64,000 nt of DNA, taken from contig NZ_DS022276.1 in the NCBI RefSeq assembly GCF_000153725.1, positions 2,264,863-2,328,862 on the forward strand, given 5' to 3'. Both the position numbers and the translations under genes were made by a program. This DNA comes from Salipiger bermudensis HTCC2601. Lineage in GTDB: Bacteria > Pseudomonadota > Alphaproteobacteria > Rhodobacterales > Rhodobacteraceae. The notes under the pieces were generated by a model, which saw only the letters and a program-made list of their open reading frames with translations, searched no databases and was not told where the DNA came from. Below, piece after piece: positions 47,963-58,394 of the stretch. The stretch's first letter is position 1. Each line of letters opens with the position of its first letter.

Positions 47963-48547
47963 ATGAAGCTCTTTGCGCCCCTCGTCGCGCTGGCGCTGCC
48001 CACGGTGGCGCCGGCCGTCTGCCCGACCGCCGAGGATCTCGACACCGGGATCCTGTTTCGCACCCTCGATGGCGACACCGAGCTGTTCCGCCGGGTGAGC
48101 GAGAACGTGGTGCTCTCGACCTACACCAGCGGCAGCGAGGAGAGCCGCATCCTGCTGGGGCAGGGGCTCTACGTGCTCGACAACGTGGGGCTGGCCGAGG
48201 GCGAGCTGCTGCCCGAGACGCAGGTGCGCTTCTCCTATCCGATGCCCGCGGCCGAGATGCCGCGCCCGACGCCGGAAGGCGACTGGGCGGTCGACGTCAC
48301 CGTGGAGGAAGGCGGCGGCTCGGAGCCCGAGCACCAGAGCTATGCGTTCGGGCCGGTCACCGAGATCGGGCTGGGCAAATGCACGTTCGACATGATTCCG
48401 GTGGTCCAGACCTACAGCCCCGATCCCTACGAGGTGACCGACTACGTGAACTGGCTTCCCGAGCTCGGAGTGTCCTATCTGGTGCAGTCCAGCCATGCGC
48501 ATGGCGACGACCGTTACATATATACCAGCGTCGAGGCGGTGCGATGA
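47963..48547 (+). CDS. Secreted hypothetical protein in the urease locus
   Basis: 194-aa protein with a signal peptide (about 1-18, KLFAPLVALALPTVAPA) and two cysteines (CPTAEDL near residue 20 and GKCTFDM near 137) that could form a disulfide. No domain is recognised. It lies 23 bp after ureC and before the DUF1127 gene, so it is probably in the operon. Function unknown. Confidence 0.7.
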   Translation: MKLFAPLVALALPTVAPAVCPTAEDLDTGILFRTLDGDTELFRRVSENVVLSTYTSGSEESRILLGQGLYVLDNVGLAEGELLPETQVRFSYPMPAAEMPRPTPEGDWAVDVTVEEGGGSEPEHQSYAFGPVTEIGLGKCTFDMIPVVQTYSPDPYEVTDYVNWLPELGVSYLVQSSHAHGDDRYIYTSVEAVR

Positions 48548-48703
48548 ACGGGAAACCAGTGGAAAGTTTAATATTGAACCATCTGCGACCTATGCACCTG
48601 CAGAAACCCGACAATGCAGATGCAGCATTTGAGAACTCGGGCAGCATCGCTTACCTTGTTGGCAAGGGAGGGGACCTGAACATCAATAGGAAGGTTCCTA
48701 CAA

Positions 48704-48922
48704 ATGGCATTCATGACCGCAAGCGAGCGCCACGTCGCCGCACCGTTCTTTACCCGTCTTCTGACCTCGATCGGCAACGTGATCGTTGCGATGGGCGAAG
48801 CGAACCCGCGCCTGCGCCGCATCGAAGCGCTGCAGCGCCTGTCCGACGTCGAGCTGGCCGAGCGTGGCATCCGCCGCGAGGACATCGTGCGCCACGTCTT
48901 CCACGACGTCTACTACCTCTGA
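48704..48922 (+). CDS. DUF1127 small protein
   Basis: 72-aa basic protein whose C-terminal half (LQRLSDVELAERGIRREDI) is the DUF1127 signature. Related Rhodobacter proteins such as CcaF1 bind RNA and are stress-induced. TAGGAAGG precedes the ATG. A strong hairpin follows at 48971. It lies inside the urease locus, 156 bp after the secreted protein gene, which suggests its own promoter. Confidence 0.82.
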   Translation: MAFMTASERHVAAPFFTRLLTSIGNVIVAMGEANPRLRRIEALQRLSDVELAERGIRREDIVRHVFHDVYYL

Positions 48923-48970
48923 TCTCTGCCCGCGCAGCGCGCTTTGACGCGCGCGCCGGAGACATGCATC

Positions 48971-49007
48971 AAGGCCACGCGCCCGGGATCGTCCGGGCCG
49001 TGGCCTT
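48971..49007 (+). terminator. Hairpin between the DUF1127 gene and ureE
   Basis: AAGGCCACG pairs with CGTGGCCTT, with an inner CCCGG/CCGGG, followed by CTTCGTTT. It is a convincing terminator-like structure that splits the urease locus. Confidence 0.65.
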
Positions 49008-49058
49008 CTTCGTTTCGCGGCCCCGCCGCCGCGCCGTTTCCAAGACCAAGGACCTGAC

Positions 49059-49601
49059 ATGACCCAGTTGCCCACCGCTCACGAGATCGCCCGCAAGGGC
49101 CACTGGGAGACCGCCTCGGACACCGTGACCCTGTCCTACGAGGACCGGTTCCTGCGTCGCAAGGTGCTGACCGCCGGATCCGGTGCGGGTTTTCTCGTCG
49201 ATTTGGCCCATACAGAAAGCCTCGATCACGGCGATGCCTTCCGGCTCACCGACGGGCGGCTGGTCGAGGTGGTGGCGGCGTCCGAGCCTCTGCTGGCGGT
49301 GAGCGGGGACGACCTGCCGCGCATCGCGTGGCATATCGGCAACCGCCACACCCCCTGCCAGATCGAAGCCGTGCGGCTGCTGATCCAGCGCGATCACGTG
49401 ATCCGCGACATGCTGCAGCGCATCGGCGCCACGGTCACGGAGGTCGACGAGCCTTTCACCCCGGAGGGCGGCGCCTACGGCCACGGCCGGACCCACGGCC
49501 ATGACCACTCGCACAGCCACGGGCCGGAGGGGCATTCCCACGGTCACTCGCATGCGCATGACCATGACCACGGGCATCATCACCACGACCATGAGCACTG
49601 A
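49059..49601 (+). CDS. ureE: Urease accessory protein UreE (nickel-binding)
   Basis: 180-aa metallochaperone delivering nickel to the UreDFG complex. The N-terminal peptide-binding domain contains VTLSYEDRFLRRKVL, and the core metal-binding part includes WHIGNRHTPCQIE. The last 40 residues are very His-rich (HGHDHSHSHG, HSHGHSHAHDHDHG), a long nickel-sequestering tail. ureE has a strong hairpin upstream, so it may have a separate promoter. ureF starts within its last codons. Confidence 0.94.
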   Translation: MTQLPTAHEIARKGHWETASDTVTLSYEDRFLRRKVLTAGSGAGFLVDLAHTESLDHGDAFRLTDGRLVEVVAASEPLLAVSGDDLPRIAWHIGNRHTPCQIEAVRLLIQRDHVIRDMLQRIGATVTEVDEPFTPEGGAYGHGRTHGHDHSHSHGPEGHSHGHSHAHDHDHGHHHHDHEH

Positions 49602-50226
49602 CGTTGCGCTCACCCTGCACCAGCTGTTCTCGCCGGCCTTCCCCGTTGGCGCCTTCGCCTATTCGCATGGGCTGGAAACAGCGGTGCAGGCGGGGCAGGT
49701 GAGCGACGCCAGCGCCCTGCAAGGCTGGCTCGAGGCGGTGCTGCGCCACGGCGCGGGCTGGTCCGACGCGGTCCTGCTGGCGCAGGCGGCACAGGGCGCC
49801 GACGCCGCCATGCTCTCGGAGCTGGGGCTGGCGCTTTCGCCCTCGGCCGAGCGGCGGCTCGAGACCGAGCAGCAGGGGCGGGCCTTTGCCGCCACGGTCT
49901 CGGAGGTCTGGGGGCGCGAGATCCCGGCCGCGCCCTACCCGGTGGCGGTGGGGCTCGCGGTGCAGGCGCTGGAGCTGCCCTTGGAGGAGGCGCTGCGGCT
50001 CTACCTGCAAGCCTTTGCCGCGAACCTCGCGGGCGCCGGCGTGCGACTGATCCCGCTCGGTCAGACCGACGGGCAGCGCGTGGTGCAGGCGCTGGCGCCG
50101 CTCTGCGCCGAGCTGGCCGGACGTGCGCTTGAGGCGGAGCTCGACGATCTGGGCGGCTTCGCGCCGCTCATTGACATCGCCAGTCAGCGCCATGACATGC
50201 TGTATTCCCGGCTATTCAGATCATGA
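49591..50226 (+). CDS. ureF: Urease accessory protein UreF
   Basis: 211-aa helical protein that bridges UreD and UreG in urease activation. Family marks are LHQLFSPAFPVGAFAYSHGLE near the N-terminus (shown here in part), YPVAVGLAVQALEL and RLIPLGQTDGQRV, and DIASQRHDMLYSRLFRS at the end. The ATG at 49591 overlaps the ureE stop by 11 bp. A longer in-frame extension lies wholly inside ureE's His-rich tail and is rejected. Confidence 0.94.
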   Translation: MSTDVALTLHQLFSPAFPVGAFAYSHGLETAVQAGQVSDASALQGWLEAVLRHGAGWSDAVLLAQAAQGADAAMLSELGLALSPSAERRLETEQQGRAFAATVSEVWGREIPAAPYPVAVGLAVQALELPLEEALRLYLQAFAANLAGAGVRLIPLGQTDGQRVVQALAPLCAELAGRALEAELDDLGGFAPLIDIASQRHDMLYSRLFRS

Positions 50227-50261
50227 CCCCGGATCATGGCCTCAGATCATAACGGAGAGAG

Positions 50262-50897
50262 ATGATGGCATCCCCCAACGGACCCCTGCGTGTCGGCCTC
50301 GGTGGCCCGGTTGGCGCCGGCAAGACGACGCTGACAGCGGCGCTTGCGCGCGCCCTGCGTGACCGACTGTCGATGGCGGTGGTCACCAACGACATTTACA
50401 CCCGCGAGGATGCGGAGGAGCTGATGCGCCAGCAGGTGCTGCCGCTCGACCGCATCAAGGGGGTGGAGACCGGCGGCTGCCCGCATACCGCGATCCGCGA
50501 GGATGCCTCGATCAACCTCGCCGCCATTGCCGAGCTCAACGAGGTGCACCCGGATCTCGACCTGATCCTGATCGAGAGCGGCGGCGACAACCTCTCGGCC
50601 ACGTTCTCGCCCGAGCTGGCCGATGTGACGATCTACGTGATCGACACCGCCGCCGGCGAGGAGATCCCGCGCAAGGGCGGGCCGGCGATCACCAAGTCGG
50701 ACATCCTGGTGATCAACAAGACAGATCTCGCGCCCCATGTCGGCGCCTCGCTCGATGTCATGGAGCGCGACGCCACCAAGATGCGCGCCGGACGGCCTTT
50801 CGTCTTCGCGTCTCTGCGGCAGGGCAAGGGCGTGGACGAGATCATCTCGCTTCTGGCGCGGATCGGAGGCCTGCCGCTGGTCGAGGCGGCGGAGTAA
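50262..50897 (+). CDS. ureG: Urease accessory GTPase UreG
   Basis: 211-aa SIMIBI-class GTPase powering nickel insertion. Walker A is [11 protein letters not shown], the nickel motif is [11 protein letters not shown] (CPH), the switch-II-like segment [20 protein letters not shown], and guanine recognition is INKTDLAP. The GGAGAGATG ribosome site precedes the start; ATG at 50262 or 50265 can be used. It ends the operon and a 10-bp hairpin follows. Confidence 0.96.
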   Translation: MMASPNGPLRVGLGGPVGAGKTTLTAALARALRDRLSMAVVTNDIYTREDAEELMRQQVLPLDRIKGVETGGCPHTAIREDASINLAAIAELNEVHPDLDLILIESGGDNLSATFSPELADVTIYVIDTAAGEEIPRKGGPAITKSDILVINKTDLAPHVGASLDVMERDATKMRAGRPFVFASLRQGKGVDEIISLLARIGGLPLVEAAE

Positions 50898-50937
50898 GGG
50901 GGGGCCTGCGCGGACTCAAGGCCGAAGGCTGCCTCTC

Positions 50938-50960
50938 ACACATCGCGTTTCGCGATGTGT
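50938..50960 (+). terminator. Hairpin after ureG
   Basis: Perfect 10-bp stem ACACATCGCG / CGCGATGTGT with a TTT loop, 40 bp after the ureG stop. There is no T-run. Confidence 0.6.
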
Positions 50961-51040
50961 TGCCGGCAGGTGTTTGCAAGCAAGCGCCGAGAGGCGCGCA
51001 TCGGTCATGCTGGAAGCATGCCTCCGGCATGACCCGCCCG

Positions 51041-51160
51041 CACGGGCCGGCGATCTGGAAGGGCCGGGCACTCAGCTTCGAGGTCTTTCGGGCTTGGCCC
51101 GGATAAATCGAGGGATTCCACAGTGGTTTCGCCGCCCCGCGGTCCGGCGATGCGCGGCGG
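51041..51160. repeat. Family 2 repeat, partial copy 2
   Basis: Shares GGGCCGGCGAT, CTTGGCCCGGATAAATCGAG and CGGCGATGCGCGGCGG with the element at 27228-27373, in the same order and spacing. It lacks the left 23-bp terminal repeat of copy 1. Confidence 0.6.
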
Positions 51161-51207
51161 TTCCGATCGTTTCGCCAAATGGCTCCGCGCTTCCCTAGGG
51201 AAGGCCC

Positions 51208-52122
51208 TCAGCCTTCCCCGTCGAGCACTGCCTTGAACTCGCGCCACTCGCCCTTGGACATGCCCGAGGTCTCCTGCGAGACCTCTTCGCCCTTCAGCAT
51301 CCGGCGCACGCAGTCGAGCGCGGTCGAGGACAGCTGGGCACCGCCCATGCGGTAATCCTCGAAGGCCTTGTAGGCGAAGGGCACCCAGTCGGCGACCATC
51401 TCGCAGATCGCGTCGGCGTAGACGCGGATCTCGTACTGAGCATGGCTGTCGGCGCGCAGGCGGAGGAAGTGCAGCAGGTTGTGCAGGTCCACCTTCCAGT
51501 ACCACTGGGTGTAGGTGTTGGCGGGCAGGTTCATCCGCGCCAGCTCGCGCGCGAGGCCCTGCTGGTCCTCGGTCGAGATCATCTCTTCGTAGTGGTCGAA
51601 GGCGCGCATCGCGTCGTCGCGCAGGTAGCGCAGCACGCGGTCGGCCTCGGCTCCCTCGAGCGCTTCGCCGCGGCCCTGGTTGTTGGTCACCGACTGCGCC
51701 GCCAGATGCTCGGGCGCGGGGATGTAGAACTCGCGGTCGAGGATCGAGTAGCGGGCGGAGTATTCATTGACGTTGGCGGTGCGGTGGCGGATCCACTGCC
51801 GCGCCACGAAGATCGGCAGCTTCACGTGCAGCTTGATCTCGCACATCTCGAACGGGGTCGAGTGCCAGTGCCGCATCAGGTAGCGGATCAGCCCCTCGTC
51901 ATTGCTCACCGACTTGGTGCCGCGCCCGTAGGAGACCCGCGCCGCCTGACAGATCGCCGCGTCGTCGCCCATGTAGTCGATGACCCGGACGAAGCCGTGA
52001 TCGAGCACCGGCTTGGCGGTGTAGAGATGCGCCTCCATGCCGGCGGAGACGGCGCGCAGGGTGGGCTGCGTCTCGCTGCGCTGCGCGTCGATTTCGGCCT
52101 GCTGTTCCGGGCTGAGCGGCAT
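51208..52122 (-). CDS. thyX: FAD-dependent thymidylate synthase
   Basis: 304-aa flavin-dependent enzyme that makes dTMP from dUMP using methylene-THF and NADPH. The ThyX motif is complete: [13 protein letters not shown] (R-H-R-x7-S form). [20 protein letters not shown] and the C-terminal [19 protein letters not shown] are typical. Start at the ATG at 52122 ([12 protein letters not shown]); the preceding 203 bp separate it from the divergent gloA. Confidence 0.96.
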   Translation of the reverse strand: MPLSPEQQAEIDAQRSETQPTLRAVSAGMEAHLYTAKPVLDHGFVRVIDYMGDDAAICQAARVSYGRGTKSVSNDEGLIRYLMRHWHSTPFEMCEIKLHVKLPIFVARQWIRHRTANVNEYSARYSILDREFYIPAPEHLAAQSVTNNQGRGEALEGAEADRVLRYLRDDAMRAFDHYEEMISTEDQQGLARELARMNLPANTYTQWYWKVDLHNLLHFLRLRADSHAQYEIRVYADAICEMVADWVPFAYKAFEDYRMGGAQLSSTALDCVRRMLKGEEVSQETSGMSKGEWREFKAVLDGEG

Positions 52123-52325
52123 GGGGAATCCCTTCTTCGGTCTGCGAGTCGGTAAGCCCCATATATGGCGGAAAGCGGCGAAGATGGAAACTAGATGGTG
52201 TGGCCGAGCCTGCGTTTTGGCCGGGCCGGCTGCGGTGCGGGATTATCGACGGTCACCTCGGCCCTCGACATATGCGCCATGCTGTCTACTCTCTGGGCAA
52301 GAACTGGAAAGAAGGAGCATGCCCC

Positions 52326-52760
52326 ATGGGCATCAAGTATCTGCACACCATGGTCCGGGTGAAGGACCTCGACGCGTCGATCGCGTTCTACAAGCTCTTG
52401 GGTCTCGTCGAGCGCCGCCGCACCGAAAGCGAGAAGGGCCGCTTCACCCTGGTCTTCCTGTGCCCGCCGGATCAGGCGGACGGCACCGCCGACGTGGAAC
52501 TGACCTACAACTGGGATGGCGACGATGGCCTGCCCTCGGATTCGCGCCATTTCGGCCATCTCGCCTATACGGTGCCGAACCTCTACGAGATGTGCCAGAC
52601 GCTGATGGACAACGGCGTGACCATCAACCGCCCCCCGCGGGACGGGCACATGGCCTTCGTGCGTTCGCCCGACAACATCTCGATCGAGCTGCTGCAGGAG
52701 GGCGACGCGCTTGAGCCGCAGGAGCCCTGGGCCAGCATGGAAAACACGGGCCATTGGTAA
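52326..52760 (+). CDS. gloA: Lactoylglutathione lyase (glyoxalase I)
   Basis: 144-aa VOC-fold enzyme converting the methylglyoxal-glutathione adduct to S-lactoylglutathione. Metal ligands are seen as His in LHTMVRVKDLD, Glu in DVELTYNWD, His in FGHLAYTVPN and Glu in SIELLQEG. Other family marks: YKLLGLVERRR, FVRSPDNISIEL. AAGGAG precedes the ATG at 52326. Its end overlaps the DUF1194 gene. Confidence 0.93.
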   Translation: MGIKYLHTMVRVKDLDASIAFYKLLGLVERRRTESEKGRFTLVFLCPPDQADGTADVELTYNWDGDDGLPSDSRHFGHLAYTVPNLYEMCQTLMDNGVTINRPPRDGHMAFVRSPDNISIELLQEGDALEPQEPWASMENTGHW

Positions 52761-53482
52761 GCGCGGCGGCCCTTCGTCTCGCGGCCGCGGCCGCTCTGGG
52801 GCTCACGCTCTGGAGCGGGGCAGCCGTGGCGGAGGGCTGTCGGCTGGCGCTCTTGTTGGCGCTCGATGTCTCCTCCTCGGTGGACGAGGAGGAGTACCGC
52901 CTGCAGAAGGAGGGGTTGGCCGCGGCACTGGCCGATCCCGACATCGCGCGCTCGATCCTCGAGGGCGACGGGCGCGTTGCGCTCGGGGTCTACGAGTGGA
53001 GCGGGCGGCGGCAGTCGACCGTCGTGCTCGACTGGACGGTGCTCGGCGACAAGCCGACGCTTGATCAGGCGATCGGGCAGATCCTTGCCGCGCCACGCAG
53101 CCACAACCGTTTTCCCACCGCGATGGGCTATGCGCTGGGGTATGGATCGGCCATGCTCGACCGTGCCCCGGTCTGCGCGCGGCGGGTGATCGATGTCTCG
53201 GGCGATGGCATCACCAATGACGGCTTCCGCCCGCAGCAGGCCTATCTGCACTTTCCCTTCGGAGAAGTAACGGTGAACGGGCTGGCAGTGCTGGGCTCCG
53301 ATCCGCGGGTGGTGGAGTACTTCCGCGGCGAGGTGGCGCACGGGCCGGGCGCTTTCGTGGAGGTCGCGCAGGGCTACAGCGATTTCCGCCGTGCGATGAC
53401 GCTGAAGCTCTTCCGCGAACTCAACGACATGATCATCGGTGGGCTGGAGGGACAGGCCGGTGACCGGCCGGAGTTGCGCTAG
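52754..53482 (+). CDS. DUF1194 secreted protein with von Willebrand A-like fold
   Basis: 242-aa exported protein. The signal peptide covers about 1-26. The metal-ion-dependent adhesion site DVSSSVD follows it, with VIDVSGDGITNDG and the strand VTVNGLAVLGSDPRV as in vWA folds. DUF1194 proteins are widespread in alphaproteobacteria, with no settled role. The only fitting start is TTG at 52754, inside the gloA tail, implying coupled expression. Confidence 0.85.
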   Translation: MVSAAALRLAAAAALGLTLWSGAAVAEGCRLALLLALDVSSSVDEEEYRLQKEGLAAALADPDIARSILEGDGRVALGVYEWSGRRQSTVVLDWTVLGDKPTLDQAIGQILAAPRSHNRFPTAMGYALGYGSAMLDRAPVCARRVIDVSGDGITNDGFRPQQAYLHFPFGEVTVNGLAVLGSDPRVVEYFRGEVAHGPGAFVEVAQGYSDFRRAMTLKLFRELNDMIIGGLEGQAGDRPELR

Positions 53483-53516
53483 GCGGCCTTGGCGGCGGTG
53501 GAGACTGCGCCGGTCG

Positions 53517-54014
53517 CTAGTAAATGTACCGGATCTGGTCGGTCCAGAACCGTTCGAGCCGGCGCAGGGATGTGTTGATGTGGTCGAGCCCGTCGAGATC
53601 GATGACGTTGCGCCCCTCGAGCCCTTCTGAATGCCGCTCGAACAGGGTTTGCACCATGTCGCGCACGTCGCGTCCCTTGGCGGTCAGCCGAACCCGCACC
53701 GAGCGGCGATCAATCTCGCAGCGCTGGTGATGCATGTAGCCCATCTCGACCAGTTTCTTGAGATTGTAGCTGACATTGCTGCCCTGATAGTAGCCGCGCG
53801 ATTTCAGCTCGCCCGCGGTCACTTCGTTGTCGCCGATGTTGTAGAGCAGAAGGGCCTGCACCGCGTTGATGTCGAGCAGGCCCGTGCGCTCGAATTCGTC
53901 CTTTATGACATCGAGCAGAAGCCGGTGCAGGCGTTCCACGAGCGACAGCGTCTCAAGATAGCCGGTCATGTAGCCGCTGAGCGGCTTCTTCCCCATGGAG
54001 GCATGAATGCTCAT
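53517..54014 (-). CDS. MarR family winged-helix regulator (LdtR-like)
   Basis: 165-aa regulator. The DNA-binding wing lies in SNVSYNLKKLVEMGYMHHQR and CEIDRRSVRVRLTAKG, with the dimerising helices at both ends (VERLHRLLLDVIKDEF; TLFERHSEGLEGRN). The sequence resembles LdtR-type regulators of alphaproteobacteria, which affect cell-wall transpeptidases and stress tolerance; the target here is not evident. ATG at 54014 (GGAGACGGTG upstream). Confidence 0.84.
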   Translation of the reverse strand: MSIHASMGKKPLSGYMTGYLETLSLVERLHRLLLDVIKDEFERTGLLDINAVQALLLYNIGDNEVTAGELKSRGYYQGSNVSYNLKKLVEMGYMHHQRCEIDRRSVRVRLTAKGRDVRDMVQTLFERHSEGLEGRNVIDLDGLDHINTSLRRLERFWTDQIRYIY

Positions 54015-54110
54015 CACCGTCTCCGCCTGTTCCTTGTGACAGGCAGGTTTGCGGGAAAAACACCAACAATCGGTTAAATCACGCCAAAGACATGAAAAAC
54101 CGTCCCGACC

Positions 54111-54371
54111 TCAGGGATTGCAGGCGACCTGCGAGATATCGGTGATCAGCGGCCGCAGCGCCTCCGGGGCCGGGCGCTGGCCCGAGACCCACTGGTAGAG
54201 ATCCTGGTCGTTCTCCTCGAGCAGCGCCTCGTAGGCGTCGAGCTGCGCGGCGTCCATTGCCGCGAGCCGGGCATCGGCATAGCGCATCAGGATGATGTCC
54301 ATCTCCTTGATGCCACGGCGCATCGACCGCATGGTCAGCCTCTTCAGGCGGTTTTCCGGGGTCTCGGTCAT
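54111..54371 (-). CDS. sdhE: Succinate dehydrogenase FAD assembly factor SdhE
   Basis: 86-aa protein that helps covalent flavinylation of SdhA. The signature RSMRRGIKEMDIIL contains the RGxxE core, and DAYEALLEENDQDLYQWVSG is the typical second half. No sdh operon lies nearby. Its start overlaps the stop of the XRE regulator gene by 4 bp, an unusual pairing. Confidence 0.9.
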   Translation of the reverse strand: MTETPENRLKRLTMRSMRRGIKEMDIILMRYADARLAAMDAAQLDAYEALLEENDQDLYQWVSGQRPAPEALRPLITDISQVACNP

Positions 54372-54763
54372 GCGTCCTCCTTGAGCAGCTGGCGCAGGGT
54401 CTTTTCCAGCCGGCCGAGCCGGTCGCCGGCGGTCTGCATCTGGGTTTTGAGGGCGCGGATCTCCAGCAGCGCGTCGTTCACATCGGCGGGCAGGGCGGCC
54501 TCGGTCTCTTCCGGGCCGGATATGCCCTCGCCTTCGCCGGTGAGCAACCACACGATCGACACGTTGAGCAGCCCGGCGAGCATCTGCAGCTTGTTGGCGC
54601 GCGGCTCGGCAAGGTCGTTTTCCCAGCCATGCAGCGTCTTGAGCTTCACGCCGAGGCGGCGGGCCAGTTTCTCCTGCCCCATGCCGGCAGCCTCGCGGGC
54701 GGCGGCAATGCGGTCGCCAAAGGTGGCGGCGTCGGGGCCATACCAGTCGGTGGTGTCGTTCAT
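54368..54763 (-). CDS. XRE family helix-turn-helix regulator
   Basis: 131-aa protein. The Cro/C1-type helix-turn-helix spans about 15-70 (FGDRIAAAREAAGMGQEKLA, RRLGVKLKTLHGWENDLAEP). The C-terminal part is a coiled coil (VNDALLEIRALKTQMQTAGD) that likely dimerises. No toxin or phage neighbour is seen. It is divergent from aspC and co-translated with sdhE. Confidence 0.85.
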   Translation of the reverse strand: MNDTTDWYGPDAATFGDRIAAAREAAGMGQEKLARRLGVKLKTLHGWENDLAEPRANKLQMLAGLLNVSIVWLLTGEGEGISGPEETEAALPADVNDALLEIRALKTQMQTAGDRLGRLEKTLRQLLKEDA

Positions 54764-54851
54764 TCTGCGCTCCTCCCGGCCCTCGGGGGCCGCTGACCTT
54801 GCGGCGGATGCCGCTTGAACGGGTGCTGGGCGCACCCTATGACAGTCCTGA

Positions 54852-56442
<1,591 letters not shown>

Positions 56443-56446
<4 letters not shown>

Positions 56447-56841
56447 GCGATCTGCCCGACTACTATTTCCGCGTTCGCGAGAACGGCGCGACGGTGTTCC
56501 GGGTCGATACCGAGAACCGCCAGCGCCGCATCGAGATGGACCAGATCGCCGTGGTCAACGTCAACCGCGGCGAGATCAAGCCGCATGGCGACCGGGTGCT
56601 CAGCGATGCCGACCTGAGCGCGATCCGTCGCTGGATGACCGACCGGCAGGCGCTTCTCGAGATGCGCGACATGGACGACATCCACCGCGCCATCGACGGG
56701 CTGAACCTCACGACGCAATGGGCCCAGTCCAAGGCCAGCGACGCGCAGCTCGACGAGGTCACCGACGCGTTGCTTCTGGCGATGCACGATCTGCGCAGCG
56801 TGCTGGTGCGCAAGCGGGCGGACCGGCTGCTGAAGAAGTGA
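56443..56841 (+). CDS. Conserved hypothetical protein downstream of aspC
   Basis: 132-aa protein without a recognised domain. The first half is beta-rich (YYFRVRENGATVFRVDTENR, QIAVVNVNRGEIKPHGD); the second is helical and basic (LLLAMHDLRSVLVRKRADRL). Its start overlaps the VOC stop (ATGA), so it is co-translated with aspC and the VOC gene. Function unknown. Confidence 0.78.
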
Positions 56842-56931
56842 CAGGGTTTGCGAACAGTTCCGCGTCTTGATCGGGATTGTTCGGGAATTGCGCCTTGCCG
56901 AGCCGCGTGCGCCTTATTTTCGCCAAGATGT

Positions 56932-56959
56932 TTGACTCGGTCCGGGGCGCTGATACCCT
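56932..56959 (+). promoter_or_regulatory. Predicted sigma-70-type promoter
   Basis: TTGACT and TACCCT separated by 16 bp, ending 45 bp before the ATG at 57005. It likely drives the small secreted protein gene. Confidence 0.5.
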
Positions 56960-57004
56960 GATTTGAAGAGATAATTTTCACCAATCCGGTTTACGGGGGA
57001 CCAG

Positions 57005-57325
57005 ATGCGCGCCTTCACCTTTCTCGCTGCAGCCGCCGCGCTGTCGATTTCCGCCTCGCAGGCGCTGGCCTGGGACGATGCCTACAAGGGCGACGCCACC
57101 GCCGATGCCAGCCGCCAGCCGCTGATTCAGGCCTATCCGGCGGCAAATTACTGTCCGGCCGGCAAGCAGCCGGTGATCGTGGGCGGGGTGATCTGTTGCG
57201 GTGTGCCGACGGCGGGCACCTATTACAACCCGGTCTCGGCTCCGCGCCCGGTCGTGGCGACGCAGAACAGCTACCTGCCGCGCGCCTACGCCCCCGAGGG
57301 CGAAAAGGGCGTGGTCATCAACTGA
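57005..57325 (+). CDS. Small secreted protein of unknown function
   Basis: 106-aa exported protein. The signal peptide covers about 1-22 (FTFLAAAAALSISASQALA). The mature part has three Cys (NYCPAG and VICCGV) and many Tyr/Pro (TYYNPVSAPRP, YLPRAYAPEG), suggesting an extracytoplasmic structural protein. GGGGGACCAG precedes the ATG. No family is recognised. Confidence 0.72.
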   Translation: MRAFTFLAAAAALSISASQALAWDDAYKGDATADASRQPLIQAYPAANYCPAGKQPVIVGGVICCGVPTAGTYYNPVSAPRPVVATQNSYLPRAYAPEGEKGVVIN

Positions 57326-57410
57326 GGCTCACCAACTGGCGCCGCGCCCCTTGGCAAATTCCGACAGGCCGCGTATACGCGCGGCCTGAACCATTTCCGG
57401 GAATCCGACC

Positions 57411-58202
57411 ATGCAGGGCAGTGCAAATCTCAACATCATGATCAAGGCGGCGCGCAAGGCGGGCCGCTCGCTGGTCAAGGATTTCCGCGAAGTCGAGAAC
57501 CTGCAGGTCTCGATGAAGGGTGCAGGCGACTTCGTCAGCCGCGCCGACATCGCCTCCGAGACCATCCTCAAGGAGGAGCTTCTGGGCGCCCGGCCGACCT
57601 ATGGCTGGCTGGCCGAGGAGGGGGGCGCGCAGGATGGCGCAGATCCGACGCGGCGCTGGATCGTCGATCCGCTCGACGGCACCACCAACTTCCTGCACGG
57701 CCTGCCGCATTGGGGGGTGTCGATCGCGCTCGAGCACAAGGGCCAGATCGTCTCCGCGGTGGTCTACGACCCGGCCAAGGACGAGATGTTCTACGCCGAG
57801 AAGGGCAGCGGTGCGTGGCTCAACGACTCGCGCCGCCTGCGCGTGTCGGGCCGCTCGCGGATGATCGAGGCGATCTTCGCCACCGGCATCCCCTACGCCG
57901 CCAAGAACACCCTGCCGGCGACCTTGAAGGATTTCGCCAAGCTGATGCCGGAATGCGCCGGCGTGCGCCGCTGGGGTGCCGCTTCGCTGGATTTGGCCTA
58001 TGTCGCCGCCGGCCGCTTTGACGGCTACTGGGAGCGCGAGCTGAAGCTCTGGGACATCGCCGCCGGCTACCTGATCGCGCTCGAGGCCGGTGCTCTGGTC
58101 GACGGCGTCCGCGCCGGCCAGGATCCGCTCGAGAGCGGCTCGCTGCTCTGCGCCAACAACGCGATCTTCGACGGCTTCGCCAAGATCATCCGCGAGGTCT
58201 GA
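57411..58202 (+). CDS. suhB: Inositol monophosphatase family protein
   Basis: 263-aa Mg-dependent sugar-phosphate phosphatase. Metal-binding motifs are EEGG (WLAEEGG), WIVDPLDGTTNFLHG and ELKLWDIAAG. In bacteria this protein also aids rRNA folding as SuhB. Length and motif order match the family. The gene stands alone, 85 bp after the small secreted gene and before two family 1 repeats. Confidence 0.93.
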   Translation: MQGSANLNIMIKAARKAGRSLVKDFREVENLQVSMKGAGDFVSRADIASETILKEELLGARPTYGWLAEEGGAQDGADPTRRWIVDPLDGTTNFLHGLPHWGVSIALEHKGQIVSAVVYDPAKDEMFYAEKGSGAWLNDSRRLRVSGRSRMIEAIFATGIPYAAKNTLPATLKDFAKLMPECAGVRRWGAASLDLAYVAAGRFDGYWERELKLWDIAAGYLIALEAGALVDGVRAGQDPLESGSLLCANNAIFDGFAKIIREV

Positions 58203-58226
58203 CGCCGGGCACGCGCGCCGCGCCCT

Positions 58227-58267
58227 TGTCTTCTCTACGTCGGAAAATACTCCCGCCGGAGGCGTCC
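58227..58267. repeat. Family 1 repeat, copy 3
   Basis: TGTCTTCTCTACGTCGGAAA and then ATACTCCCGCCGGAGGCGTC, matching 6380-6416. It follows suhB. Confidence 0.6.
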
Positions 58268-58338
58268 TAAGCCTGCGGCCTGGCGCCGGTATCTCGGCGT
58301 ATCGCGTAGACCCGCTGCCGACCCGCACCACGCCCGCA

Positions 58339-58376
58339 TCTTCTCTACGTCCCAAATACTCCCGCCGGAGGCATCC
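58339..58376. repeat. Family 1 repeat, copy 4
   Basis: TCTTCTCTACGTCCCAAATA then CTCCCGCCGGAGGCATCC, same orientation as copy 3 and 70 bp further on. It precedes the 3' end of the GFA gene. Confidence 0.6.
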
Positions 58377-58394
58377 CCGGCCCGCGGCCGGGCG

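Larger units (their letters stand above)
50898..51207. other. 310-bp convergent intergenic region after ureG
   Basis: Between ureG and thyX. It contains a terminator-like hairpin (50938-50960), a short stem around GGTCATGC / GCATGACC (51003-51034) and the second copy of the family 2 repeat (51041-51160). No gene is supported; a minus-strand frame reading through the repeat is considered spurious. Confidence 0.6.

Noticed and set aside
51005-51207. Minus-strand extension frame beyond the thyX stop
   Set aside because: It reads through the family 2 repeat and resembles the equally spurious frame across the copy at 27228.
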